A stretch of 64,000 nt of DNA from Owenia fusiformis (GCA_903813345.2 CAIIXF020000002.1:3632001-3696000), one strand, 5' to 3'; numbered from the stretch's first letter, positions 40,201 through 48,600 are shown. Notes: generated from the sequence alone by a model not told the origin. Numbers and translations are program-made.

Positions 40201-43200
40201 TACCGATGAGCTAAGTTATGTTTTTAATATGTAAAATGCAGATGTACACAGAAAATAGAAACTGTATCCTGATAAAAGCCATAAAAGGGTAAAAAGCTAT
40301 ATGTATGAAATCAATAGATTTGCAAGAAAAAAAATTACCAATTATAGCCCAACTTTGTTTCTAGACTCTTGTTCATATTATTGTCTATCCAAAGTTTTCA
40401 GCCGTTTCATTTGAAAGAAGCGGTTAAATTGACCTTCAGCCTTCTATTTTTTTCACAAATATTAAAACACCTATTTTTATTAGTATGATGTGAATGTGCC
40501 TTTGTTTAAAAATTACAGTTCATTCACCCAAGTCACAGTGACCATATTCTATAATTGTCTCGATGGAACATGTCCTCCATGTTACTGAACTCAGTAGTTA
40601 ATTGACAAAATATGAAATAAAATTTGCCATCTCTTTCATGACATGTCTTGTTTCATGATGTGTCTTGTTTCATGATGTGTCTTGTTATGACGTGTCTTGT
40701 ATCATGACATGTCTTGTATCATGATGTGTCATGTTTCATAATGTGTCTATTTCATGATTTGACATTTTTTACTTTTGTATTTCCAGAGCACATGTACATG
40801 CCTAACAGTGGTCAAATGCTTGGAGTACCCCTGAGTCCAAGTAGCGAGGAGCACTATAATACACAGGGCATCTCTCCCCCCTCCTCTCCAAACAGAGTAA
40901 AGTCCAAAAAAGGTAAGTTGATGTTTCAGTAAAACAGAAACAGATTTCATGACAAGGGTTGAAACCAGGATTGCCATGATTGAACATATGGACATTCAGT
41001 CCATTGCCGAATAGGCAACAGATTTTTCTATTGCAAGAGTGAAAAGTGGTTGCCATCGACAGTCCGGCAGCTGTAAGTTTTGAATCCTGAAAATAACACA
41101 TGCCGTAGTTCATCTAAGCCCATTGAATTGTTTAGGGGTCCGTTTTTGAAATGTATCTGCGGAATTGATTTCAAACAACGTTTCGAATGTATATTGGTCA
41201 CAAAAGTAAGATATACAGTAAAACCTGAGTTAGTGAACACATCTCTCTAGTGAACACCTATCAACTGTGAACGTTTTTATTCGGCAAAACATTTTTCTCC
41301 CATTGACTCCCATGTTAAAGTACAATCCTATAGTGAACACCTACCTACTATGAACAGTGAACATTAAATCTTGGCAAATTTAATTGAATTATCCTGTCTC
41401 TAGTGAACATTGAATCTAATACATAAGATTTCTTGCGGATTTTCTGCAACTGCCTTATCAGAGTTAAGCAGTTTATGCTTTTATTACCTGTCAAAAATAA
41501 TTATTAAAAGGTCAATTTTGAGATTTTGATCTCTTGTATTAAAACAGGTGTGACTAATTATAATTCTTAGCAAGCTTTGTTTTTATTAGGCAGGATATGT
41601 GTTTAGCAGTGTCTAGAAGCATTGATTGCTTAATTGGAGATAATCTGGTTAATTATTATTACCTCTATCTCTATCTGCCAAGTCCCAACTAAGTCTTTTT
41701 CTCATCTCCATCATTTTAAAAACCAGATAAGGTTAAAATTATAAGATCACTCTTAACTGACTCCATCATGTAGTTTAATTATTTCAATGAAGTCCTTTAA
41801 CTGACTCAAATGTGTTAAGAATTCCACTATTTAAAGAATTATAAAGAGATTAAAATTTGACAATAAAAGGATGAACCATTCAGGCAGTCTAAAATAAGTA
41901 AGTTTGTATAACACAACAAAAAAAACAAAAATTTGTTGCAAGTTTCATGGGTTATCATAGGTATAAAATACAAATTAAATCAGTTATTCTCTCCTCTATT
42001 TAGGCTTGTTTAATATCTGGTCTCTTTATATAATATGGCAAAATGCCGCGAAATCAAATCCTTGCTGTAGTGAACACCTACTAACAGTGAACATTTTTCT
42101 TCGGCAAAAAAATGTTCACTATACACAGGTTTTACTGTATCATGAAAAAAATAAAGTACTTTTGCACCATTAACACTAACAATTATGAAAATACTAAAAG
42201 TTAAACTGATCTCAAAAGAAGATTAACCCTGTGTAACTTATTGAACAATTCATGTGATTTTACGTGTCATTCGCCATCATACCTGGTATGAACTTATATT
42301 GAATTAGCCGTACATCAAATAACCAAGGGAATTGTCATCAAAATAACAAACAAACTACTCAAGGAGAACGTCACTTCCATCCACATTCAAAAATATTTCT
42401 ACAGATTGCTGTATCTTGAACTTTGAGTTCATCTTCCCTTTTATTGCCTTTTAAGAAGTATTTTTAGAGAAGATGTTATGGTTTATATTCAAACAAGAAC
42501 GGGTTTTATTACATACTGAATATTTTTCTAGACGATGAACTCATAAAATCTGTCTTGACAAAGCCACATAAAGATAATAACATCCGACTCATTTTCAAAT
42601 TGCAATTTTATCTTATTTGAAAAAAATGTTGCAAATTAGTTTATGACAAAAATATATGAAAAACGGGATATTTTTAAACATGTCAACAATAACAGTTATT
42701 TATCGATATTTTTGTATCGTTTGTAAGTTTACACATTGCCTTTGTCTAGGGGTCGACGAGACGCGGAAGTTTCTGATCGAACCAGTGTTTATCATTTATG
42801 ACGATTTTACGATCCAGTTACCGTGATTTACTTTGCCATGACTCCGGCAGAGAAATAATGCCGTCATAAAATGAGAATCTATTACATCCTTATTGTAGCT
42901 TGCATAATACAGGAATAGACAGAATTAAATTCAATTTCAATGAATTATTTTGTAAAGTTTTCCTCATAAAGAAATTGTTTAAACTCATTTTAAGGCAGAT
43001 TAATTTTAATCAATCGTTATCAGAAATAGTTGATTGTGTAATCTAGTGTTTTGACTTTGCAGACAGAAAAATCAATACCTGAAATTCAAAATCTAATTTC
43101 TATTGTATTTTGTGTTTTAATATGATCAGTAATGATTTTCGTCTAATGATATACATGGTATACAATACTAGTATGTTTAGTTACTGCAAGGGTGGAAAAC

Positions 43201-45636
43201 TAGAAACAATGCCCAAAAAACAATATAAACCCATGGAGCCAATCTGTAACCCTGTTATATTCCTCTAAATGAAGCGTTGTATAAGTTCATCTTCTAAATA
43301 TGAATCTAAAATGTTAAGGAAATTTTTGCTTCATAATTATGATAATACTGTTGTTTGTAATTCATCTGAGACTTCTGACTTTTACTCTCTTAAACACCTG
43401 AATGACTGCTCTAACTTTGACATTTTTTATTTATCTAATGAATGCAAATTATGTTTAAAAATGCATAGAAAGGTTTATGATAACTGATTTCATCAAATCG
43501 AACATCTATGTTGTATATTAATTAAATGCGATATGAGGAAAATGGCAAAAGTGCCTGCATTTACGAGGCTTGACTTGAGATCACTTCCCTGTTTACAATA
43601 TGCAGGGGTTTCATTAGCAGCAGGCAAAGGCGATTTTCACCTGTTGTTTTCACAAAATCGCCCGTTGTTTTTAGTGTAGGGACTTTTCCATGTTAAATTT
43701 ATGATTTCCATTAATTTTGCCTATTGTTTTCATTGATTTAACCTGTTGTGAGAAATTCTAGTGAAACCCCTGAATATGGCTTTTATTGGTTGAGGGCTTC
43801 GGTTTTATGACAATCAGTATAAAACAAATTCTCTTTATCTAGATACAAACCTGAATGTTTAAAATACAAGACATAAAAACTAAAGTAGTTTTTTCTGTAG
43901 TTTATTTAGAGCTCCTGATGAGAATTTACTGTTTCCTTAAGTCGTCTTTGTGTTGTTCTTCAGTGTCATAAAAACAATGAAGGGAATAAAAAACTAAAAT
44001 AGATCTCGTAATACTTAATGTATACAATTGATATATCGTAGAAAAAAGCTTAGAAATGTTATTTTGGTATATTTGCAGGAAGGAAACCTAAAAATCCCGA
44101 TGTCGGATTTTCCAGCGCTCCGAAGAGGAAAAGGGAAAGTAAGTAACAAACCATTTTCAAGGTCAAATGAAGTTTAATTTTTTTGAAAAAATGGGCATTT
44201 GGACCAACTTAATTGGAAAATGCCCATAATGTACTTCAGTGCTCCATGATTATCGTCCACTCTATAAAAGTGCACATAACTCATTTTACAAGATAAGATT
44301 TGCACTTCAGTTCAATATCTTATACGACTAGTAATTGTTTTGAATCACGTTTTACAACTTTTCAAAACAAGAAATTAGAAATTTCAAAGTCCATATATTT
44401 TTGATGTAGGACCAACTTGAGTGCAGTTAAAGATTTTAGGACAAACATGTGGACTCAATTTTCCCATTTTATAACTTCAAAGCTGATCAATCTTCCCCCC
44501 CCCCCTTCTAGCACTCCTCACATTTATAAGTAGGGGTTATAGATAGGCTGTTTCATATACATGATGCAAGACTAAAAATTGACCTTTAGGGCAATAATCA
44601 AGCTTAGTGTTCAAAACATTTAGTTGGCATTTATTGTCCTGAATGTAGACCATCAGCACAAATTGACATTTATGTCCCATATCAAGGTCAAGTGTCTTCA
44701 CTTAAAGTTGAATCAAATACCACTTTTAATTTAAAAATATATTTTTGATATAAACGGATGTAAACCCTTTTTTGTTTGTTAACTGTGACATTTAAAGGAG
44801 TGAATTTACGTCCTTTAAATTTAAGAATAGCATAGCGGGAGTTAAAAACTGATATTTTTGAGTACAGTGTTGAAAATAATATTGATGTTTATTTTTCTGT
44901 ATTTATAGGCAGCACCACCTATCTGTGGGAATTTCTCTTACAACTGTTACAAAACAGAGACTACTGCCCGCGTTACATAAAGTGGACCAATCGTGAAAAG
45001 GGAATCTTCAAACTAGTAGACTCCAAATCGGTGTCTAGGCTATGGGGTCTTCACAAAAATAAACCAGAAATGAACTATGAAACTATGGGACGTGCGCTAA
45101 GGTATGGGCCATCTTTGATTTTTGACCACATATTCTAATAGATAGATTTATTCAGTTACTGTTAGGTTCGATACACCGATGTCCAAAATGAGGCTAGCAG
45201 AGGAAATCGACTCTCAGGCCTTGAATACAGTTGAATAACATCCATGTTCATAAAACTGGTTCAAGCCACCCATGAGAAGGCATTGTCTCCATGTTCTATG
45301 GTAGAATAATGCCTGCACATACTGTTAAACCACTGTATATGTGTAGTTTTACATTCAAGATGAAACTGGATTCACAGCTAAATTTGAAAACATCATTCCA
45401 TAATTTAGAATTTTGGCATTCAATGTATATGTAGCCAAGAGAAAAGTGAAATGTGATTATCAGAAAAAATATATGTTGTTATCTGAATATTCAAGTACTC
45501 AACCTTATATATTATTATGTGTTTCAGGTACTATTATGCACGTGGCATCTTAAACAAGGTGGACGGACAGCGGCTCGTTTACCAGTTCGCTGATGTACCT
45601 AAAAACATTGTGGAAATAGATTGTACAAATGCCTAG
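4235..45636 (+). CDS. ELF2-like: ELF1/2/4-type ETS factor, short isoform (322 aa)
   Basis: Join 4235-4289, 25381-25572, 33531-33632, 36737-36868, 40787-40912, 44079-44138, 44909-45101, 45528-45636. The total is 969 bp and ends at TAG. The product should be a nuclear factor that binds GGAA sites. The first exon gives [18 protein letters not shown] and then a split Val codon leading into DACEQQ. From memory, the vertebrate ELF2B/NERF-1 isoform begins MATSLHEG and continues LDLLIRA-VEAS. The LDLL-x-x-A-V-[DE]-A match therefore falls on the splice junction, with the same phase. In vertebrates this isoform lacks the long activation region and behaves as a weak activator or antagonist. That role is only inferred here. 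The short form keeps the [11 protein letters not shown] block, the GRKPK basic block and the whole ETS domain. Confidence 0.82.
4697..4815 (-). mobile_element. tRNA-derived SINE, copy 1
   Basis: Read on the minus strand, this has an A-box-like GTGGCTCAAGTGGTAGAGC, a B-box-like GGGTTAGATTCCCACC, and then a body with ATTTTTTCACATCAGCCCT. The same B box plus body occurs at 55094-55155 on the + strand, which shows a dispersed family and not a single tRNA gene. The anticodon arm does not pair well. It lies in intron 1 of the long ELF-like transcript. Confidence 0.75.
5081..6372. mobile_element. Non-autonomous DNA transposon, 1.29 kb, about 44-bp TIRs
   Basis: The left end CACGGTATATAACCCAAACG (continuing to about 5125) is repeated in inverted form at the right end, finishing GTTTGGGTTATACACCGTG at 6372, with one mismatch over about 44 bp. 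TATTA flanks both sides (5076-5080 and 6373-6377), so the target duplication is TATTA or just TA. The word AACGCTCC/GGAGCGTT occurs at least ten times, clustered toward both ends and scattered inside. This resembles subterminal transposase-binding repeats. No transposase ORF is visible. The superfamily is not assigned. It lies in intron 1 of the ELF-like gene. Confidence 0.88.
7101..7247. mobile_element. 147-bp foldback/MITE-like inverted repeat
   Basis: Arms of about 37 bp pair with few mismatches. The left arm begins GACCTAGATTCTTTGATTTA and the right arm ends TTAAATCATAGAATCTCGGTC. The interior is about 70 bp. No ORF and no certain target-site duplication are seen. Confidence 0.65.
8166..11718. 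mobile_element. TTAA-flanked DNA transposon, 3.55 kb, no recognisable transposase
   Basis: The left end is GGTGGGACCCGGTCCGTCAGC. The right end is its inverted copy, GCTGACGGACCAGGTCCCACC, with one mismatch in 21. TTAA lies on both sides (8162-8165 and 11719-11722), as in the piggyBac and Kolobok superfamilies. The longest open frames inside are under 100 codons, and I recognise no transposase motif in them. It is therefore either non-autonomous or decayed. The interior contains degenerate duplications (9180-9920, and 10240-10430 against about 11400-11520). It could also be a composite that captured host DNA. Confidence 0.78.
9180..9920. repeat. Degenerate about 290-bp tandem repeats inside the TTAA element
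   Basis: Three related segments share GGATTCGGACTGCAAGAAAC / GTGGATTCAGACTGCAAAAAC / GCTTGAGACTGCAGAAAAGC, each near a TTTAGAAATC or AATCAGAA word, at roughly 250-300 bp spacing. Divergence is high. They have no coding potential and probably arose inside the transposon. Confidence 0.5.
12890..13170. repeat. AT-rich minisatellite (AATCTTCAATTTTCTGTT)
   Basis: The 18-21 bp unit AATCTTCAATTTTCTGTT occurs about eight times. It is nested in a longer block that also contains CTATTATCTATTACATATTT and GAAAGATATAAC, giving a higher-order arrangement. No gene is present. Confidence 0.85.
13767..14136. mobile_element. Pogo/Tigger-like non-autonomous element, 370 bp
   Basis: The element starts CAGTGAAACCTGTATATCAG and ends with the inverted CAGATTAAACAGGTTTCACTG. 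The interior has three copies of a block with GAACACCTG.TAAT, CCGAACATTT and TTTTTCTTGGTCCCACATCT. CAGTGAAACCT ends are typical of pogo/Tigger-type Tc1/mariner relatives. No transposase is present, and a clean TA duplication is not seen at the edges. Confidence 0.72.
14137..15299. other. Intronic stretch without a recognised gene
   Basis: AT-rich sequence. The only items noted are a short triple repeat of CCAGTTGTTT.ATTCATTT at about 14833-14890 and a run of ten G at about 15077. No exon with both splice signals and family resemblance was found. Confidence 0.4.
15300..15745. mobile_element. MITE, about 445 bp, with long TIRs and 8-bp flanking repeat
   Basis: AGGCCATAAGAAGTAGATTC, continuing to TTTTGCGTCC (34 bp), is repeated perfectly in inverted form at 15707-15739. 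Weaker pairing extends outward. ATTAATAC flanks the unit on both sides (15292-15299 and 15746-15753), an 8-bp duplication of the kind made by hAT-type elements. The small open frames inside are not recognisable proteins. Confidence 0.75.
15754..20990. other. Intron 1a / upstream region of exon 1b, no gene seen
   Basis: About 5.2 kb of AT-rich sequence. A C-rich tract lies at 16200-16275 and a G-rich tract at about 18105-18120. Otherwise I see no exon, RNA gene or element with resolved ends. It is intronic for the short ELF-like isoform and 5'-flanking for the long one. Confidence 0.4.
16200..16275 (-). other. C-rich tract, potential G-quadruplex on the minus strand
   Basis: Runs of 3 to 10 C are separated by short spacers (CCCCCCCC, CCC, CCCCCC, CCCC, CCC, CCC, CCCCC and others). 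The complementary strand therefore has more than four G-runs within 75 bases. This is a structural prediction only. Confidence 0.5.
21003..21011 (+). promoter_or_regulatory. TATA-like box upstream of exon 1b
   Basis: TATAAAAAG stands about 530 bp upstream of the ATG of the long isoform. Transcription would start near 21035. The predicted leader, to 21536, contains several short upstream ATG frames, one being ATGAAATAA at about 21045. This is inferred from sequence alone. Confidence 0.4.
21537..22134 (+). CDS. ELF2-like: ELF-like gene, alternative first exon 1b
   Basis: An open frame of 199 codons plus one base from ATG to the donor T/GTAAGT, where the frame would otherwise stop within two codons. 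It begins [20 protein letters not shown]. It contains a Pro/Gly/Tyr-rich stretch with repeated [10 protein letters not shown]-type words, then a Ser-rich and acidic segment ([18 protein letters not shown]) and a short basic end (KKAIMKRY). It ends in phase 1, like exon 1a. Confidence 0.85.
21537..45636 (+). CDS. ELF2-like: ELF1/2/4-type ETS factor, long isoform (503 aa)
   Basis: Join 21537-22134 with the seven shared exons: 1512 bp including TAG, phases consistent throughout. Residues 1-199 (exon 1b) are Pro/Gly/Met/Tyr-rich, then serine-rich and acidic, and resemble nothing I recognise. [11 protein letters not shown] (231-241) matches the AAEALLxM[DE]SP block of ELF1/2/4. A Q5 run is at 259-263, and [13 protein letters not shown] is at about 272-284. 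THIAMRPE (335-342) matches ELF2's IHAAMRPD, and KKGRKPK (382-388) is basic and AT-hook-like. The ETS domain (about 406-488) has Trp410, Trp429 and Trp449 and the DNA-contacting pair Arg465/Arg468. The protein ends 15 residues after the domain, so the long Ser/Thr/Pro-rich C-terminal region of vertebrate ELFs is missing. Expected role: nuclear DNA-binding regulator at GGAA sites. The subfamily call is firm. Orthology to ELF2 rather than to the ELF1/2/4 ancestor is not. Confidence 0.88.
22136..22492. repeat. 41-bp minisatellite abutting the exon 1b donor
   Basis: Nine imperfect units of about 38-42 bp, TAAGTAATAATTCAGTTTTT followed by CAATCCAAACAACATATATTC. The first unit begins inside the donor itself (GTAAGTAATAATTC). 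Later units have lost the GT (TCTAAGTAATAATTC, TATATAATCATTC). The array is wholly intronic. Confidence 0.88.
22493..24535. other. Intron between exon 1b and exon 2, unique AT-rich part
   Basis: No exon, RNA gene or bounded mobile element is recognised. Small open frames here lack splice signals and family resemblance. Confidence 0.4.
24536..24960. repeat. 46-bp minisatellite with four-unit higher-order period
   Basis: About ten units of TTTATGTATAAATAGCTTCA followed by CTTAAAGGGGCACAGAACTGAAAA. Units 1-4 and 5-8 share the same order of variants (GGGGCAC, GGGGGTAC, GGGGGGCAC, then TATAGATAG). An original four-unit block of about 182 bp was therefore duplicated. Most units carry the TATA-like string TATAAATAG. 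It sits about 420 bp before exon 2. Confidence 0.88.
25381..25572 (+). CDS. ELF2-like: ELF-like gene, shared exon 2
   Basis: Acceptor TTTTCAG, donor A/GTATGT, 192 bp, phase 1 at both ends. It encodes [11 protein letters not shown], a His/Asp-rich stretch, the [11 protein letters not shown] block typical of ELF1/2/4, and ends in a Q5 run. Both alternative first exons join here and leave the frame unchanged. The first codon is Phe with exon 1b and Val with exon 1a. Confidence 0.9.
25573..29085. other. Intron 2, first part
   Basis: No gene is seen. Two small items were noted. An inverted repeat lies at about 27367-27411 (AGTGGAACACCTTTAGA paired with TCTAAAAGTGTTCCACT). A short duplication of AGATATGAGTGAAA.ATATCTGATT lies at about 28180-28240. 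Confidence 0.4.
29086..29370. repeat. 19-20 bp minisatellite (GACTATATATACTCAATAT)
   Basis: About fourteen units of GACTATATATACTCAATAT, with variants (AAAATGACTATATTTACT). Two internal segments with TATTTAC(T/C)AATATATACTC suggest block duplication. Intron 2 of the ELF-like gene. Confidence 0.88.
29371..32335. other. Intron 2, middle part, no gene recognised
   Basis: AT-rich, low-complexity in places. The small minus-strand frames at 30946-31899 have no splice context or recognisable motifs, so they are not called. Confidence 0.4.
32336..32620. repeat. GTGAATTAGTGTAAATGTGAATAA short tandem repeat
   Basis: Around twelve imperfect units built from GTGAATTAGT, GTAAATGT and GAATAAGT words, 24-30 bp each, in purine-rich orientation. 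Intronic. Confidence 0.8.
33155..33224. repeat. 24-bp repeat, 3 copies (TACCCCATAATAGACCAGTA)
   Basis: Three nearly perfect tandem copies of ATACCCCATAATAGACCAGT plus TATTA, about 310 bp before exon 3. Confidence 0.85.
33531..33632 (+). CDS. ELF2-like: ELF-like gene, shared exon 3
   Basis: Acceptor TTACTTTCAG, donor G/GTAGCT, 102 bp, phase 1. It encodes [20 protein letters not shown] and [13 protein letters not shown]: a proline start, then an acidic serine cluster suited to casein-kinase-type phosphorylation. The DSGIS string resembles a phosphodegron (DSGx1-4S), which is inference only. Confidence 0.85.
33835..34140. repeat. 119-bp imperfect direct repeat plus GTGGGTGCA words
   Basis: AATCAAAACATTGAATTAGA, followed by the CATTTCAAACACACTTACATAGCTGCA segment, occurs at 33946 and again at 34065. 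The flanking AAGTGGGTGCA words also occur at about 33350-33420 and in a related form at 38130-38210, so they belong to a dispersed repeat. No gene is present. Confidence 0.7.
35414..35587. mobile_element. Pogo/Tigger-like MITE, 174 bp, TA-flanked
   Basis: It begins CTGTAAAACCTTTCTAATCT and ends GATATACAGCTTTACTG, with TA on both sides (35412-35413, 35588-35589). The interior carries GAACACC/GGTGTTC words in both orientations, as in the elements at 13767 and 41216. Intron 3 of the ELF-like gene. Confidence 0.7.
36737..36868 (+). CDS. ELF2-like: ELF-like gene, shared exon 4
   Basis: Acceptor TTATTTCAG, donor G/GTAAAT, 132 bp, phase 1. It encodes a Pro/Ser/His-rich segment ending GVTHIAMRP. The THIAMRPE string formed across the junction with exon 5 matches the IHAAMRPD block of ELF2. 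That supports both the splice join and the subfamily. Confidence 0.87.
36940..37026. repeat. 22-bp repeat, 4 copies (AGTTAGACACACCTAAGATT)
   Basis: Four tandem copies of AGTTAGACACACCTAAGATT plus C, the last one changed to ACACCCCTAAGGATT. It begins 70 bp after the exon 4 donor. Confidence 0.85.
37027..40639. other. Intron 4, no gene recognised
   Basis: AT-rich. It includes a fragment of the AAGTGGATGC repeat at about 38100-38215. No credible exon or bounded element was seen. Confidence 0.4.
40638..40765. repeat. CATGATGTGTCTTGTTT short tandem repeat
   Basis: About seven imperfect units of 17-18 bp (TGTCTTGTTTCATGATG, TGTCTTGTATCATGACA and others). The array ends roughly 20 bases before the exon 5 acceptor, so its TTTCATGATTT portion lies close to the likely branch-point region. 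Confidence 0.8.
40787..40912 (+). CDS. ELF2-like: ELF-like gene, shared exon 5
   Basis: Acceptor TATTTCCAG, donor G/GTAAGT, 126 bp, phase 1. It encodes [20 protein letters not shown] and then [15 protein letters not shown]. The SP-rich segment leading into lysines corresponds to the region ahead of the GRKPK block in ELF2. The open frame continues upstream into the intron, but the acceptor and phase fix the exon start. Confidence 0.87.
41216..42137. mobile_element. Pogo/Tigger-like element, 922 bp, TA-flanked
   Basis: The left end CAGTAAAACCTGAGTTAGTG and the right end CACTATACACAGGTTTTACTG form inverted repeats of about 20 bp. TA stands on both sides (41214-41215, 42138-42139). The subterminal regions repeat GTGAACACCTA.TA.C..TGAAC and TTCGGCAAAA. 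The core shows no transposase frame. It is the longest member of the family in this window and may include an unrelated middle. Confidence 0.78.
43603..43772. mobile_element. hAT-like MITE, 170 bp
   Basis: It starts CAGGGGTTTCATTAG and ends CTAGTGAAACCCCTG: 15-bp inverted ends with one mismatch. AATATG directly flanks both sides (43597-43602, 43773-43778). CAGGGG ends are common in hAT elements, although the usual duplication there is 8 bp. No coding capacity. Confidence 0.78.
44079..44138 (+). CDS. ELF2-like: ELF-like gene, shared exon 6 (basic/AT-hook-like)
   Basis: A 60-bp microexon, acceptor ATTTGCAG, donor A/GTAAGT, phase 1. With the preceding Gly codon it encodes [20 protein letters not shown]. 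This matches the GRKPK/GRKTK basic stretch just ahead of the ETS domain in ELF2 and ELF1. It is a likely nuclear localisation signal and minor-groove contact. Confidence 0.88.
44909..45101 (+). CDS. ELF2-like: ELF-like gene, shared exon 7 (most of ETS domain)
   Basis: Acceptor TATTTATAG, donor AG/GTATGG, 193 bp. It encodes [20 protein letters not shown] through ALR. The three domain tryptophans, the [10 protein letters not shown] wing region and the first part of the recognition helix ([11 protein letters not shown]) are all present. [20 protein letters not shown] is characteristic of the ELF1/2/4 subgroup among ETS proteins. Confidence 0.95.
45528..45636 (+). CDS. ELF2-like: ELF-like gene, last exon 8 (end of ETS domain)
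   Basis: Acceptor TGTTTCAG, 109 bp to TAG. It encodes [20 protein letters not shown] and then [15 protein letters not shown]. The KNIV.ID string matches the ELF2 sequence after the domain, after which the frame stops. The long C-terminal region of vertebrate members is absent. No donor that could bypass the stop is obvious. Confidence 0.94.
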
Positions 45637-48600
45637 CAACCGTCCCATTGCCATGGCAACACATCACGAATCATTCATTGTAAATGCTCATCATACATTA
45701 TGCTGTAAATAGTCTGATAGGTGGACCACTTCCAAGGATCCTGATTGGGTATTGGACTTACCTTAAAATATTCCATTCTGCCTATTTGTCTGGAAAAAGA
45801 AGTGTCGACGGGGAATTAAATCAACGAAGGTGCTGTCGGGATTTGGAGTCTATTCCACAGACTTTTTAATGATGCTCTTCAATGTGCCCCATGGAAATAT
45901 ATATGTTTTATGCTTAATAGTATTTCCATGGGTATTCTAAACCAGAATGGGTTGTTTTAAGGGTTTTATGGGACTCTTTCAACTCGGGGATAATGCTGTG
46001 TATAGATAGACGTAGATCTCGATACCATTAAATACCATATATGGTATCTAGATATATATCTAAAAATTGTAAATTTTGTTATAGTCGCTAAATATTACAA
46101 AGTGCTTTCATTAATCTATGGTTTTCGCAAAATGCTAAGAATTATGGGTATTTCATTTATAGTCTACATGTAGCTTATTTGGTATTTTTGCGTTTTATAT
46201 GTATGGTATACGATAACCAAATGTGTATATGCCATTGCATCCTTATTTCTGTTATTTGTTAAAATTGACGTGGTCAGAAGACTCAAAAATCCAATCAACA
46301 ATGCAAATTGTGAAATCCCTCCTGAGAGATCTCAGAATTAATTGAGTAAAGTCTTGTCTAAGTCCCTACCATCCCCTTAATAATAATACCTATAATTAAT
46401 TCTCTATATAAAAAAAGAAGATAAAAAATTGAGAGAATCAAGTCCCCCTTGGCAAAATTTTTTTCAAAATCGTAAACTTTTCGAGTGATTTTGGGCCAAA
46501 ATTGTTAAATCTAACCCCCATCCCCCTAGCAAATGCTGGCGACAGGTCTGGGATTACATATTGTGATAACCAAAACCTCTGCTTTCTTCCTTAGAGATTC
46601 TCCAGAGGTTTACACAAGAGGGGGTCTTATAAACCAGTATAAGAATCACAGGGACTTTGACAGGACTGTATTCAGTAGTTTAATGTATTTTTATAACGGC
46701 ACACAAGTGTCACGACTTTGGTTCTGCCAATATTTTAATGAGATCTATTTGAGGCTTACAAATGATTCAAATGTTTGTCTCTATGTAATGAAGGGTTTAT
46801 GTAGTTGTATATTTTTGTGCGCAAAACAAATGTTTTCTATGTATCTTTTTAAACCAGTTTCCTTGGTTTGAGCTGTTTTGTTTTGAACAAATCTAAGTAG
46901 ACATTATTTGAATTATGAATTTTGTATTTCGAAATGCAGTTTATTAAATGGTTTTGTTGTAAAGGAAAGTGCAGGACAACAAACTAGATGAGGACTAATA
47001 GTCCTAAACCTTAAACTTTTGTATGGGATATAAACTGCTGAACAATTTCCTACACAGTGCATCATTCTAGATGGAAAATTATAAATAATAAGTTTTTCAA
47101 GACAAATATTTCATTCCATGTCTGCCCAACCAGGTCATTTCCTCCACCAGGTGGTGCTGTTTGCCCAGGCAATTTCCTCCACCAGGTGGTGCTGCTTGTA
47201 GAAATAGATGCCATAGCTCGGGAAGAATTGGCATTTTTGGTCTAAATGAAAAACTCCAGGATGATGTTCAGTTGTAGGAAATGTGAAAGAAAACTGTTGG
47301 AGTATTATATGTATTTAGCATGACATCAATGGCCATGTTAAAAATGCAAAATCATAGAGAAATATCATGGAATAAGCACAACAGGTAGTATTTAACACGG
47401 AAAGTCATGTTGTACTGCAAGGTTCTCTCTGTATTGTTTTTAAGGGAATTTGGTGAGACTCCAAAATTACCTTTGTTAGTTGTAACATATACATGTACAA
47501 TAGACCAATCCAGTAACTCATGCCATCTATTGGTTATGATGTCATTCTTACAATTTCAGTGCAGAAATAGGATTAAAATATTGCTAATTTTCAAAAACTT
47601 CTTTCAATTTTATTTGCAAACATTGCTGCCTGTAAAGTATGACCTCATAAATCTAGCCATTATACCTTAGTTTCCTTGGTTCACAAATAGGGGGCAGGAT
47701 TTATTGGAAAGGTCTATCATACATGTATGAATCAATCAAATGTGTGATGCTACGACACAGGCTGCTGTTGTAATATTTACTCCAATTTGTAAAATTTTAC
47801 ACATCTTCTTTGAAATCGTGTAGGGGACAGGAATAAAACCAGCATATTTCCGATTTACATACTAAAATTATAAAAGGAAAATACCACAGATTTAACAAAA
47901 TATTTCAAAAATTTATTTGGCATATTTGTAACAGATTTTTGTTCAAAATATTGACTTATCCACTATTTTTAACAACATGGAGTATATATTACAGTCAAAA
48001 GCTGTTGATTTAGAGAATAGAGTGTGAACTTGTGCTAAAACACCATTTTAGTCACAATTATGAGGAGTGTTAACCAATTAGCATGTCCAAGTTAGAGTTA
48101 CAGAGAGGGGTTAAACTACATTTCGTTATGATTTTCTGAAAAATGTTGATTTTTTAAAAAATATATTCAAGTGAAAGTCAAATCAACATTTAAAGTTTCC
48201 TTTATGAGAGGATTGGGGGAGAGGGGCAAACCATAACAAACTAACTTCATTTTTCCAAGACTGTAAATAATTGGTCACCATTCCCAACACATTGTTGGCA
48301 AAATTGTGGACTGTAACTTCACCTCCATTTATAGCTTGGGATGTGTACTCTGCACAAGTCTAATTGTCTCGATATCATGGGTGCTGGTAAAAAAAGAAGC
48401 ATTTTTTTCTATATTGGTGAAATTTTCTCCTGGATTTTTGAAGTACTATGTATACTTTTTGATGAAATTGTAAAGTTGTAAAAAGACAATGTGCAATTCT
48501 AAATTATCACTGCACTATAAATATGTAAAATGTGCAATTAAGGTTAGGAACTTTGGATGTATTTTATTTTTAAATGGCTAAAACTTTGGTGTACTGGTAT

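Noticed and set aside
40747-41240. Minus-strand frames near ELF exon 5
   Set aside because: Shadows of exon 5 and intron sequence. No splice-site or family support.
46533-46871. 112-codon frame in the ELF 3' region as a separate gene
   Set aside because: Composition looks random, with no splice signals or motifs. It is best explained as 3' UTR or flank.
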